A DNA stretch of 64,000 nucleotides, from contig NZ_CP081496.1 of NCBI RefSeq assembly GCF_019774615.1, positions 186,001 through 250,000 of the forward strand. Direction: 5' to 3'. The translations under genes and the position numbers were made by a program. Of the stretch, positions 37,663-46,221 are shown piece after piece. The notes under the pieces were generated by a model. That model did not search any database. It saw only the letters and a program-made list of their open reading frames with translations, and was not told where the DNA came from. Position 1 is the stretch's first letter, and the number at the start of each line of letters is the position of its first letter. Source of the stretch: Streptomyces sp. BHT-5-2 (GTDB lineage Bacteria > Actinomycetota > Actinomycetes > Streptomycetales > Streptomycetaceae).

Positions 37663-38010
37663 TCAGAGCGCCAGTTGCTGCCGCAGTGCGCGATCGATCT
37701 CCTTGAGCGTGTGCGGCGGCACCACTCCGACCTGCTGGCCGAAGCGCGAGAAGTCCAACGCACGGATCTGTTCGCACTGCGCCTTGGAGTCGACCTTCAA
37801 GCCGCACTCTGTGCTGTGCAGGAAGACCTGGAACGGCCGCACGTGCGCGACGTTGGACGTCACCGGCACCACGGCCAGAACACCACGCCCCGCGCGGCGT
37901 GCCATGCGGTTCGCCGCATTATTCGTCACCAGGACGGCAGGCCGCTGCTTGTTGGCTTCGCTGCCGACTGCCGGCTCCAGATCCACCAGGTAGATGTCAC
38001 CGCGATTCAT
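37663..38010 (-). CDS. mazF: MazF/PemK-type endoribonuclease toxin
   Basis: A 115-residue protein starting MNRGDIYLVDLEPAVGSEANKQRP, the signature beta-strand and loop of the PemK/MazF fold. It also shows RPAVLVTNN and CEQIRALDFSRFG, the latter carrying the conserved catalytic-region Arg. Toxins of this family cut mRNA at short motifs. The gene overlaps the upstream antitoxin by 14 nt, the usual coupled order. Convergent with asd and inserted between asd and pepN2. Confidence 0.9.
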   Translation of the reverse strand: MNRGDIYLVDLEPAVGSEANKQRPAVLVTNNAANRMARRAGRGVLAVVPVTSNVAHVRPFQVFLHSTECGLKVDSKAQCEQIRALDFSRFGQQVGVVPPHTLKEIDRALRQQLAL

Positions 38011-38227
38011 CAGAAAGCCCGTCCCCCACCGTACGGTCCCACAGTTCGGCATCCTCACTGGCGTACCACTCGTCCCACGCCGCGAGGTACTCCTCTTCCA
38101 GAGCCACCTCTCGCAGCATCTGGATGGCGGCGTGTATCACTGCGGACCTGGACTCCGCCGCTTTCTTGGCGGCGTACTCGTCAACGAAGTCAACGTCCTC
38201 CTGCGGCAGACTCACACTAATCTTCAT
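37997..38227 (-). CDS. mazE: Ribbon-helix-helix antitoxin of the MazEF pair
   Basis: A 76-residue acidic protein. The N-terminus MKISVSLPQEDVDFVDEYA is a ribbon-helix-helix DNA-binding motif. The acidic C-terminus (EEYLAAWDEWYASEDAELW) should thread into the toxin's active site. An alternative ATG two codons upstream (38233) is possible. It precedes and overlaps mazF by 14 nt and likely represses its own promoter in the gap before pepN2. Confidence 0.87.
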   Translation of the reverse strand: MKISVSLPQEDVDFVDEYAAKKAAESRSAVIHAAIQMLREVALEEEYLAAWDEWYASEDAELWDRTVGDGLSDESR

Positions 38228-38349
38228 ACCCATAAGGCTACCCGAGGTAGGCAGGAAGGCGCTACCCCAGGTACGCCCCGCGGCAACCGCCCCGCGTGGA
38301 AGGATGGCCCGACGCTGCGACAACCGATGACTGTGAAGGAGAGGCACGG

Positions 38350-40923
38350 GTGCCTGGTACGAATCTGACCCGGGAAGAGGCCCAGGAGCGGGCGCGTCTG
38401 CTGACCGTGGACGCGTACGACATCGAGCTGGACCTGAGCGGGGCGCAGGAGGGGGGCACGTTCCGGTCGGTGACGACGGTCCGGTTCGATGCCGCGCAGG
38501 ACGGTGCCGCGTCGTTCATCGACCTGGTCGCGCCGACCGTGCACGAGGTGGTGCTCAACGGCACCGCGCTGGACGCGACGGAGGCGTTCGCGGACTCGCG
38601 GATCGCGCTGCCCGGGCTGCGGGCGGGGCGCAACGAGCTGACGGTCGTCGCCGACTGCGCGTACACCAACACCGGTGAGGGGCTGCACCGGTTCGTCGAC
38701 CCGGTGGACCAGCAGGCGTATCTCTACACCCAGTTCGAGGTGCCCGACGCCCGGCGGGTGTTCGCGTCCTTCGAGCAGCCGGACCTCAAGGCGACGTTCC
38801 GGTTCACCGTGAAGGCCCCGGCGGGCTGGACGGTCATCTCCAACTCCCCCACGCCCGAACCGGCCGACGACGTCTGGCGGTTCGAGCCGACCCCGCGGAT
38901 CTCCACCTACGTCACCGCACTGATCGCCGGCCCCTACCACAGTGTGCACAGCACCTGGGAGGGCGCCGACGGCCGCTCGGTGCCGCTGGGGATCTACTGC
39001 CGGCCGTCGCTGGCCGAGCACCTGGACGCGGAGGAGATCTTCGCGGTCACCCGCCAGGGCTTCGACTGGTTCCAGGAGAAGTTCGACTACGCCTACCCCT
39101 TCGCCAAGTACGACCAGCTCTTCGTCCCGGAGTTCAACGCCGGGGCGATGGAGAACGCCGGCGCGGTCACCATCCGCGACCAGTACGTCTTCCGCTCGAA
39201 GGTGACCGACGCGGCCTACGAGGTACGTGCCGAGACGATCCTGCACGAGCTGGCGCACATGTGGTTCGGCGACCTGGTCACCATGGAGTGGTGGAACGAC
39301 CTGTGGCTGAACGAGTCGTTCGCCACCTACACCTCCATCGCCTGCCAGGCGTACGCGCCGGGCAGCAAGTGGCCGCACTCCTGGACCACCTTCGCCAACT
39401 CCATGAAGACCTGGGCCTACCGGCAGGACCAACTGCCCTCCACCCACCCGATCATGGCCGAGATCCGCGACCTGGACGACGTCCTGGTCAACTTCGACGG
39501 CATCACCTACGCCAAGGGCGCCAGCGTCCTCAAGCAGCTGGTCGCCTACGTCGGCATGGACGAGTTCTTCACCGGCGTCCAGGCGTACTTCAAGGCCCAC
39601 GCCTTCGGCAACACCCGGCTGAGCGACCTGCTCGGGGCACTGGAGGCGACCAGCGGCCGGGACCTCGCGACCTGGTCGAAGAAGTGGCTGCAGACCGCGG
39701 GCATCAACGTCCTGCGCCCGGAGCTGACCGTGGACGCCGACGGCACCGTCACCGCGTTCGCGGTACGCCAGGAGGCCCCCGCACTGCCCGCCGGCGCCAC
39801 CGGCGAGCCCGTACTGCGCCCGCACCGCATCGCCATCGGCTACTACGACCTGACCGACGGCAAGCTTCTGCGCACCGGCGGCGTCGAACTGGACGTGGAC
39901 GGCGAACGCACCGAGGTCCCCTTCCCGGCCGGCTTCCGCCGCCCGGACGTGATCCTCCTCAACGACGGCGACCTCTCCTACGCCAAGGTCCGGCTGGACG
40001 AGGAGTCGCTGAAGGTCGTCACCGCGCACCTCGGCGACTTCGCCGACTCCCTCCCGCGCGCCCTGTGCTGGGCCTCGGCCTGGGACATGACCCGCGACGG
40101 CGAACTGCCCACCCGCGACTACCTCGCACTGGTCCTCTCCGGCATCGGCAAGGAGAGCGACATCGGCGTCGTCCAGTCCCTCCACCGCCAGGTGAAGCTG
40201 GCCCTGGACCTGTACGCGGCACCCGAGTGGCGCGGACGCGGCCTGGCGCAGTGGACCGAGGCGGCGCTGGCGCATCTGCGGGCGGCCGAGCCGGGCAGCG
40301 ACCACCAGCTGGCCTGGGCGCGGGCGTTCGCCGCGTCGGCCCGCACCGGAGAGCAGCTGGACCTCCTCGCGGGCCTGCTGGACGGTACGCAGGAGATCCC
40401 CGGGCTGGCCGTGGACACCGAGCTGCGCTGGGCGCTGCTGGAGCGGCTGGCCGCCACCGGCCGGGCCGACGAGCCGGAGATCGCCGCCGAGCTGGAGCGG
40501 GACGCGACCTCGGCCGGCGAACGGCACGCGGCGACGGCACGCGCCGCCCGGCCCACCGCGGAGGCCAAGGCCGCCGCCTGGGCCTCGGTCGTGGAGTCCG
40601 ACAAACTCCCCAACGCCGTGCAGGAGGCCGTCATCGCCGGCTTCGTCCAGCCCGACCAGCGGGAGCTGCTGGCGCCCTACACCGCGAAGTACTTCGAGGC
40701 GGTCAAGGACGTCTGGGAAAGCCGCAGCCACGAGATGGCGCAGCAGATCGTGGTGGGCCACTACCCGGCCCTCCAGGTCTCCCCGGAGACCCTGGAGGCC
40801 ACCGACGCCTGGCTCGCCCGGGCCGAGCCCAGCCCGGCCCTGCGCCGGCTGGTGACGGAGTCCCGGGCCGGCGTCGAGCGGGCGCTGAGGGCCCGCGCGG
40901 CGGACGCGGCGGCCGGCGCCTGA
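38350..40923 (+). CDS. pepN: M1-family aminopeptidase N (paralogue 2)
   Basis: Zinc aminopeptidase, 857 residues, GTG start preceded by AAGGAG. GAMEN is at 265-269 and HELAH at 299-303, followed by WNDLWLNES with the third zinc ligand. The length matches the characterised S. lividans PepN, so this is the likelier orthologue of the two copies. Similar to the pepN at 32582 over the whole length; the genes are separated by about 3.2 kb containing the AbiEi-like gene, asd and mazEF. Confidence 0.95.
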   Translation: MPGTNLTREEAQERARLLTVDAYDIELDLSGAQEGGTFRSVTTVRFDAAQDGAASFIDLVAPTVHEVVLNGTALDATEAFADSRIALPGLRAGRNELTVVADCAYTNTGEGLHRFVDPVDQQAYLYTQFEVPDARRVFASFEQPDLKATFRFTVKAPAGWTVISNSPTPEPADDVWRFEPTPRISTYVTALIAGPYHSVHSTWEGADGRSVPLGIYCRPSLAEHLDAEEIFAVTRQGFDWFQEKFDYAYPFAKYDQLFVPEFNAGAMENAGAVTIRDQYVFRSKVTDAAYEVRAETILHELAHMWFGDLVTMEWWNDLWLNESFATYTSIACQAYAPGSKWPHSWTTFANSMKTWAYRQDQLPSTHPIMAEIRDLDDVLVNFDGITYAKGASVLKQLVAYVGMDEFFTGVQAYFKAHAFGNTRLSDLLGALEATSGRDLATWSKKWLQTAGINVLRPELTVDADGTVTAFAVRQEAPALPAGATGEPVLRPHRIAIGYYDLTDGKLLRTGGVELDVDGERTEVPFPAGFRRPDVILLNDGDLSYAKVRLDEESLKVVTAHLGDFADSLPRALCWASAWDMTRDGELPTRDYLALVLSGIGKESDIGVVQSLHRQVKLALDLYAAPEWRGRGLAQWTEAALAHLRAAEPGSDHQLAWARAFAASARTGEQLDLLAGLLDGTQEIPGLAVDTELRWALLERLAATGRADEPEIAAELERDATSAGERHAATARAARPTAEAKAAAWASVVESDKLPNAVQEAVIAGFVQPDQRELLAPYTAKYFEAVKDVWESRSHEMAQQIVVGHYPALQVSPETLEATDAWLARAEPSPALRRLVTESRAGVERALRARAADAAAGA

Positions 40924-40940
40924 CCGGCCCGCGGCAGCGC

Positions 40941-40989
40941 CAAGGGGCGTGCCCCCGGAACCGAACCGGTTCCGGGGGCACACCCCTTG
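40941..40989 (+). terminator. Terminator after pepN2
   Basis: About 20-bp stem with one C-A mismatch around loop GAACC. The remaining gap to alc (to 41191) shows no gene or other signal. Confidence 0.85.
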
Positions 40990-41191
40990 CCGCGGGTGGT
41001 GACGCGCGAGGCGGCGTCTGGAGTCGCCCGGCGGACGGGGCGTCAGGAGCGTGACCGTCCGCCGGGCGGGTCGGGAATCCCCCGGCTCCTGCGAGCGCGG
41101 AGGAGTGCCACCGGGTCCCGTCCCCCTCCCACGGGACCCGACGGAAGGCGCGGTGCCGGACGAGGTGCCGGGTGCCGCGGCGGGTGCCGCG

Positions 41192-42337
41192 TCAGCCGCT
41201 CAACTCGTCGAAGCGGCGGACGAGTTCGGCCCGGCCGGCCTCGGTGAGGTCGCCGTGCACCCGCATCCGGGCCAGGCCGCCGTCGGGGTAGACGTCCAGG
41301 CGGACGTGGGTGGCGGTGACCCGGCGGGGCAGCACGAAGCGGTGCGGGGTGTCGGGCTGGAGCCGGGTCCTGGGCAGGATCTCGAACCACGCGGAGGCGT
41401 CGTCCGGGTTCCCGTCGCAGCCCGAGAGCCGGGCCCAGCCGGCCGAGTTGCCCTTGAGGTAGGCGGTGTCGATCTCGACGGCGCGGATCTCGCCCTGCGC
41501 GGCGAGTTTGAACCGCACCCAGTCGTTGGTGCCGCGGACCCGGCGGCGGCGGTTCTCCCAGCCGTCGTCCATCTTGCGCGACAGATCCGGCTGGATGATC
41601 TGGGTGGGCGAGGAGTAGAAGCGGTCCGAGGCGTCCTCGACGGTGCCGCCGTGCATCACCGACGCCAGGTCGAGGGTGCCGAGCACGTCCAGCCACTCCG
41701 GGTCGGGGACCACCTCGCCGTGGACCCGGAGGCGGGCTATGCCCCCGTCGGGGTGCTGCTTGAGGCGGAGGTGGGTGAAGCGCCGCTCGGCGGTGACCTC
41801 GAAGCCGTTGGCGGCGTGGCCGCGTACGGGGGTGCGGGGGACGATCTCCTCCCACTTCACGTCGTCGGCGAGCAGCTCCTCGGGGCCGGGGCTGCCGGGC
41901 AGCGCGGTCGCCTCGACGGTGACCTGCTGCGGGTAGTTGCCGCGGAAGTGGGCGGTGTCGACGACGACGCCGCGGATCACGCCGGGGGCGGCCAGGCGGA
42001 TCAGCGCCCAGTCGTGCTCGTCCTCGGTGGGGAAGGGGTGGTCGCCGTCGGCGCCCCGGCGGCGCCGGGTCTCCCAGCCGTCCATGATCTTGCCCTTGTG
42101 CCCGAAGTGCTCGGGGTCGAAGACCGCCGGGCCCGGCTTCAGCAGGTTCTCCCGCTCGGCGAAGAACTCGTCGTTGGCGGCGATCACACCGGCGCCGAAG
42201 CGGCGGTCGGCCAGGTCGACGAGCGAGGTGAAGGCGAAGTCACCGCCGCGGTAGTCGGCGAACGGGTCGCCGCCTGCGTAGGGCTGGGCGTCGTTGGCGT
42301 GCGGATCGGTGGCATCGGCTGCCGGGGTGGCGGACAT
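41192..42337 (-). CDS. alc: Allantoicase
   Basis: Hydrolyses allantoate to ureidoglycolate and urea in purine catabolism. ATG start with AGAAGGG upstream, 381 residues. Two tandem allantoicase domains are visible: MDGWETRRRR with VVDTAHFRGNYPQ in the first and MDDGWENRRRR with EIDTAYLKGNSAG in the second. No allantoinase gene is adjacent. The upstream region shares a 39-bp segment with that of the eamA gene, hinting at common control by the LysR protein encoded between them. Confidence 0.94.
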   Translation of the reverse strand: MSATPAADATDPHANDAQPYAGGDPFADYRGGDFAFTSLVDLADRRFGAGVIAANDEFFAERENLLKPGPAVFDPEHFGHKGKIMDGWETRRRRGADGDHPFPTEDEHDWALIRLAAPGVIRGVVVDTAHFRGNYPQQVTVEATALPGSPGPEELLADDVKWEEIVPRTPVRGHAANGFEVTAERRFTHLRLKQHPDGGIARLRVHGEVVPDPEWLDVLGTLDLASVMHGGTVEDASDRFYSSPTQIIQPDLSRKMDDGWENRRRRVRGTNDWVRFKLAAQGEIRAVEIDTAYLKGNSAGWARLSGCDGNPDDASAWFEILPRTRLQPDTPHRFVLPRRVTATHVRLDVYPDGGLARMRVHGDLTEAGRAELVRRFDELSG

Positions 42338-42376
42338 GCGTTTCCCTTCTGCTCCTGTGTGCGGTGCTGGGGACCG

Positions 42377-42430
42377 GTCCACCGTCGCAGCGGAACACCT
42401 CACAGGTCCATCGAAAGTTCGTGAGGAATA
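42377..42430 (-). promoter_or_regulatory. Shared control region, alc copy
   Basis: GTCCACCGT...CAGGTCCATCGAA (42377-42415) matches 29 of 39 positions ungapped with 44489-44527 upstream of eamA. It is followed, after a 13-bp interruption, by TAC-CTTCAG. Ends 40 bp before the alc start. Likely LysR operator/promoter. Confidence 0.6.
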
Positions 42431-42510
42431 CCTTCAGCCGCACTGAAAGGTCGCCGCTCACGGGCGCAGCCGAGAGGTCGTAGCTGAGAGGTCGCCGCCG
42501 GTGGGGCGCC

Positions 42511-43485
42511 TCAGTCCGTCGCGAAGGCCGGCGGTCCGCCGTCGTCGCCGGTGCGGCCGGTGGACGCCTGGGCGGCGGCCGCCTGGCGGAGCGCGGCCAG
42601 CACCCGGGCCAGGCCGGGCGCCGCCTCGGAGCCGCGCCGGACGGCGGCGACCACATGGCGGCGCGGCTGGTCGGCGTGGAGCACCCGCAGCGCCACCCCG
42701 CCGCCGTGCCCGGGGGCCCGCAGCCCGCCCGCCGTCGCCATCCGGGGCACCAGCGCCACGCCCATACCGGCCGCGACCATCGCCCAGATCGCGCTCCAGT
42801 CGGCGGCGGCGTGCGCCTGTTCCGGGACGAACCCGGCACTCTCGCAGGCGGCGGTGGTGATCTGCGACCACGGACCGCTGCTGCCGAAGATCCACGGCTC
42901 GCCGGCCAGGTCGGCCAGCCGCAACCCCGGCTCGGCGGCCAGCGGATGGCCGGCCGGCAGCGCCACGTCCAGCGGGTCGGCGAGCAGCGCGACCCGGCTG
43001 AACTTCGGGTCGCGCGGGGTGGGCGCGTGCGCGGCCAGCGACAGCGCCAGATCGACACTGCCCTCGGCCAGCAGCTCGTACGCGGCCTCCGCCTCGGCCT
43101 CCCGCACGGTGACCGCCAGCCCCGGGTGGCTGCGGCGCAGTTCCTGGACGGCGGGCACCACCAGCGCCGGGATGGCGGTGGAGAACGCCCCGACCCGCAC
43201 CGTGCCGGCCTCCCCCTGGAGGTAGCCGAGGAGGTCCGCGTCGGCCCGCTCCAGCTGCGCGAAGACCGCCTCGGCGTGCCGCAGCACCAGTTGGGCGGCG
43301 CCGGTGAGCCGGACCCGCCGGCCGTGTGCCTCCAGCAGCGTCACCCCGAGGGATCTGGCGAGCCCGGACAACTGCTGCGAGACCGCCGAGGGCGTCATGT
43401 GCAGCGCCTCGGCGGTCGCGGTGACCGTGCCCAGCTCCTGGAGGGTGCGCAGGATGCGGAGCTTCTTGATGTCCCAGTCGGCCAT
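42511..43485 (-). CDS. LysR-family transcriptional regulator
   Basis: A 324-residue protein. The N-terminal winged helix has LHMTPSAVSQQLSGLARSLGVTLLE, the LysR recognition helix region (TPSAVSQQLSGLARSLG). A two-subdomain effector-binding region of the periplasmic-binding fold follows. The C-terminal 20 residues are Gly/Asp-rich. It lies 35 bp downstream of eamA on the same strand and 173 bp upstream of alc. The duplicated motifs before both neighbours are its natural candidate targets. Confidence 0.9.
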   Translation of the reverse strand: MADWDIKKLRILRTLQELGTVTATAEALHMTPSAVSQQLSGLARSLGVTLLEAHGRRVRLTGAAQLVLRHAEAVFAQLERADADLLGYLQGEAGTVRVGAFSTAIPALVVPAVQELRRSHPGLAVTVREAEAEAAYELLAEGSVDLALSLAAHAPTPRDPKFSRVALLADPLDVALPAGHPLAAEPGLRLADLAGEPWIFGSSGPWSQITTAACESAGFVPEQAHAAADWSAIWAMVAAGMGVALVPRMATAGGLRAPGHGGGVALRVLHADQPRRHVVAAVRRGSEAAPGLARVLAALRQAAAAQASTGRTGDDGGPPAFATD

Positions 43486-43520
43486 GCGGGCAGCGTACGC
43501 ACCCGGCGCGGCCGGCTCGT

Positions 43521-44459
43521 TCACCGCCGGCCGGCCGCCGCCCCCAGGGCGACCCCGGCGACGATCAGCGCCATGCACACCACCTGCACCGCGCCGATCC
43601 CCTCGCCCAGGACGGCCGCCGAGAGCAGCGCCACGCACACCGGCTGGAGGTAGTAGACGGCGCCCGCGCGGGCGGCGCCGACCAGGGCGATCGCCTTGTT
43701 CCAGGTGAAGTAGGCGACGGCGGAGGAGCACACCCCGATGTAGAGCAGCGGCCCGACCGTCCCGGTGGTGACCGGGAAGCCGCCCTCCACGGTGCGGCTG
43801 ACGGCATAGGCCGGCACCAGCATCGCGGCGCCCAGCGCGAACGTCATGAACAGGAAGGAGAGCTGGCCGATGCCCTCGGGGCGGCGGCGCAGCAGCGCGC
43901 TGTAGCCGGCGAACGTGGTGGTGGCGGCCAGCATCCACAGGTCGCCGCCGGCGAAGTCCAGGTGCAGCACCGCGGTCGGCGAGCCCTTGCCGACGAGGGT
44001 GACCACGCCCAGCAGCGCGAGCACCATGCCGGCGGCGCGGCGGGCCCCCAGCGGCTCACGGCCGCCGCGCCGCCGGCCGACCAGGTCGAAGAGGGCGATC
44101 ATCATCGGCGAAGCGGCCGCGATCATCGCCATGTTGGTGGCGGAGGTGCTCCGACCGGCGGTGTAGATCAGGGTGTTGAAGAGGGTGACGCCCAACAGGG
44201 CGGCCACCGCCAGGAATCCGAGGTGCCGGCGGATCACCGGCCAGTCCCGGCGGACCGGGCCGAGCGCGAACGGGGCGACCGCCAGCAGCGCCACGATCCA
44301 GCGCCAGAAGGCGGTCTGGACGGGCGGCACGGTCGCGTGCAGGGCGCGGGCGATGACGAAGTTGCCGGACCAGACGACGGTCGCCGCCAGGGCCAGGGCC
44401 AGCCCGACGGCCTGCGCGGACGGTGTGCGGTGGACGCGGACCCGCTCCAGGACTGCCAC
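43521..44459 (-). CDS. EamA/DMT-family transporter
   Basis: Drug/metabolite transporter superfamily, probably an exporter of metabolites or amino acids. The 312-residue protein has ten helices in two EamA repeats (starting ATVVWSGNFVIARAL and DLWMLAATTTFAGYSALL). Co-oriented with the lysR gene downstream, with a 35-bp gap suggesting an operon. The promoter region resembles that of alc. Confidence 0.9.
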   Translation of the reverse strand: MAVLERVRVHRTPSAQAVGLALALAATVVWSGNFVIARALHATVPPVQTAFWRWIVALLAVAPFALGPVRRDWPVIRRHLGFLAVAALLGVTLFNTLIYTAGRSTSATNMAMIAAASPMMIALFDLVGRRRGGREPLGARRAAGMVLALLGVVTLVGKGSPTAVLHLDFAGGDLWMLAATTTFAGYSALLRRRPEGIGQLSFLFMTFALGAAMLVPAYAVSRTVEGGFPVTTGTVGPLLYIGVCSSAVAYFTWNKAIALVGAARAGAVYYLQPVCVALLSAAVLGEGIGAVQVVCMALIVAGVALGAAAGRR

Positions 44460-44488
44460 GGTTTCCTCTCCCTCGGTGGTGGATGTGC

Positions 44489-44535
44489 GTCCACCGTGGC
44501 AGCCAGCTATCCATCAGGTCCATCGAATACTTCAG
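44489..44535 (-). promoter_or_regulatory. Shared control region, eamA copy
   Basis: GTCCACCGT...CAGGTCCATCGAA (44489-44527) followed directly by TAC-TTCAG. Begins 30 bp before the eamA start. Uninterrupted version of the alc-side motif. Confidence 0.6.
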
Positions 44536-44616
44536 ACGATTCCTTTCAGTAAAGCTAAAAGAAACCGCTCTGCTGAATCCGCTGCGGGAAATCGGCTCCG
44601 GGAGTTCCGATCCGGG

Positions 44617-45591
44617 TCAGCCGCGGGCCGCCCGGCGGGCCAGGATCGCGGCCTGCCGCTCGTCGAAGCGGCGCGCCTGCGCGTCCAGGCCGTCCAGGAA
44701 CACCCCCAGCTCCTCCTGGGCGGCGAGACCCTCGGGGCCCAGCCCGCCGCGCTGCAGCACCTTCAGGTGGCGCAGCACCGGCTGAAGCACGTCGTCGTGG
44801 TGGATGCGGAGGTTGTAGATCCCGCCGAGGGCCATCCGGGCGGCGGCCCGCTCGAAGCCGGGCATGCCGTGGCCGGGCATCCGGAAGCCGGTGACCACGT
44901 CCCGCACGGCGCACATCGTCCGGTCGGGGGCCAGCTCGAAGGAGGCACCGAGGAGGTTGCGGTAGAAGACCATGTGGAGGTTCTCGTCGGTGGCGATCCG
45001 GGCCAGCATCCGGTCGCACACCGGGTCGCCGGAGTGCCGGCCGGTGTTGCGGTGCGAGATCCGGGTGGCCAGCTCCTGGAAGGCGACGTACGCCACCGAG
45101 TGCAGCATGCCGTGCGCATTGTCGGACTCGAAGCCCTCGGACATGTGGGCCATCCGGAACCGCTCCAGCTCGACCGGGTCCACCGCGCGGCTGGTGAGCA
45201 GGTAGTCGCGCATCACGATGCCGTGCCGGCCCTCCTCCGCCGTCCAGCGGTGGACCCAGGTGCCCCAGGCGCCGTCCCGGCCGAAGAGGGTGGCGATCTC
45301 GTGGTGGTAGCTGGGGAGGTTGTCCTCGGTGAGGAGGTTGACGACCAGCGCGGTGCGGCCGAGGGGGGTGACCTTGGACTGGTCGGGGGCCCAGGGCTCG
45401 CCATCCAGCACCCCGTCGAAGTTCCGTCCGTCGCTCCACGGCACGTACTCGTGCGGCATCCACTCCTTGGCGGCCTTCAGATGCCGGTTGAGCTCCTGTT
45501 CCACGACCTCTTCGAGGGCGTAGAGGAGGCGGGTGTCGGTCCAGGCGGCCTGGCCGCGCGCTCCGTCGAGGCGGTCGGGGGCGATGGTCAC
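44617..45591 (-). CDS. Acyl-ACP desaturase (DesA-type, soluble di-iron)
   Basis: Introduces a double bond into acyl-ACP chains for membrane lipids. The 324-residue protein contains the two di-iron motifs EEGRH and DENLH, each supplying Glu and His ligands in the ferritin-like fold, as in plant stearoyl-ACP and mycobacterial DesA enzymes. The ferredoxin and reductase partners are not nearby. Tandem palindromes 23-60 bp upstream of the start suggest tight repression. The downstream 83-bp gap to the next control region has no gene. Confidence 0.93.
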   Translation of the reverse strand: MTIAPDRLDGARGQAAWTDTRLLYALEEVVEQELNRHLKAAKEWMPHEYVPWSDGRNFDGVLDGEPWAPDQSKVTPLGRTALVVNLLTEDNLPSYHHEIATLFGRDGAWGTWVHRWTAEEGRHGIVMRDYLLTSRAVDPVELERFRMAHMSEGFESDNAHGMLHSVAYVAFQELATRISHRNTGRHSGDPVCDRMLARIATDENLHMVFYRNLLGASFELAPDRTMCAVRDVVTGFRMPGHGMPGFERAAARMALGGIYNLRIHHDDVLQPVLRHLKVLQRGGLGPEGLAAQEELGVFLDGLDAQARRFDERQAAILARRAARG

Positions 45592-45613
45592 GGGAACTCC
45601 TGGGGACGACAGA

Positions 45614-45651
45614 CCTACGGGTCCGTAGGTTCGGACTTACGGCCCCGTAGG
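45614..45651 (-). promoter_or_regulatory. Tandem palindromic operators before the desaturase gene
   Basis: CCTACGG-GT-CCGTAGG (45614-45629) and CTTACGG-CC-CCGTAGG (45636-45651), centres 22 bp apart, and a further half-site CGTAGG at 45661. Arm and spacer design are typical of TetR-family regulators. No such gene is in the window. Confidence 0.75.
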
Positions 45652-45768
45652 TTACGTCATCGTAGGTACGCCCCGGTTAAACATCTCCCCAAGGGTTAAT
45701 TGCCCGGAAGAGCCTTAACTGCCCCTCTGTGTCCGGTATTTCGTGATCGTTGGTCCGCGCATACGGAA

Positions 45769-45809
45769 AGGGGCGCCCACCGGTCCGGGAAGAACCGGTG
45801 GGCGCCCCT
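45769..45809 (-). terminator. Terminator after the small membrane protein gene
   Basis: Perfect 16-bp stem (45769-45784 with 45794-45809), followed on the minus strand by CTTTCC. Confidence 0.85.
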
Positions 45810-45867
45810 GTGAAGGCGTCCGCGTCGTGGCCGCGGGCAGCTGGCCGGGCCCGCGCGGGGCTGCGGA

Positions 45868-46116
45868 TCAGCCCTTGGACCTGGCCTGCTTGCGGGACTT
45901 GTCGGTCACCATGACCAGCCCGGCGATGACGAGGAAGAGCACGATCGGCGTCACGACGTAGAGGCCGAGCGTCTCGATCACGCTCAGGCCCGGACCCGGG
46001 TCGTCACCGTCGTCGCGGGTGAGCGCAAACGCGGGGGACGACATCAGCAGCATCAGCGCGGTGCCGGCGGTGACGGTTCCGGCGCGCACGGCGGTGTTCT
46101 TGACCTTGTTGCTCAC
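45868..46116 (-). CDS. Small exported membrane protein (82 aa)
   Basis: GTG start at 46116. An N-terminal signal-like segment (VRAGTVTAGTALMLLMSSPAFA) ends in an AFA cleavage-like site. A short acidic Gly/Asp linker (RDDGDDPGPG) follows, then one transmembrane helix (LGLYVVTPIVLFLVIAGLVMV) and a basic tail. The layout is that of a small cell-surface protein; I know no function. Own terminator downstream; upstream neighbour malQ ends 105 bp away. Confidence 0.75.
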   Translation of the reverse strand: MSNKVKNTAVRAGTVTAGTALMLLMSSPAFALTRDDGDDPGPGLSVIETLGLYVVTPIVLFLVIAGLVMVTDKSRKQARSKG

Positions 46117-46221
46117 CCGTTCAACGTAGCGGACGGTGCCCCGCCCCGCGCGTCCGGGGTGGGGCAAGCGGCATACCGGCAGGCCGGACGGCCCGCCGGC
46201 GTCGCCCGCGGCGGGCCGCGG

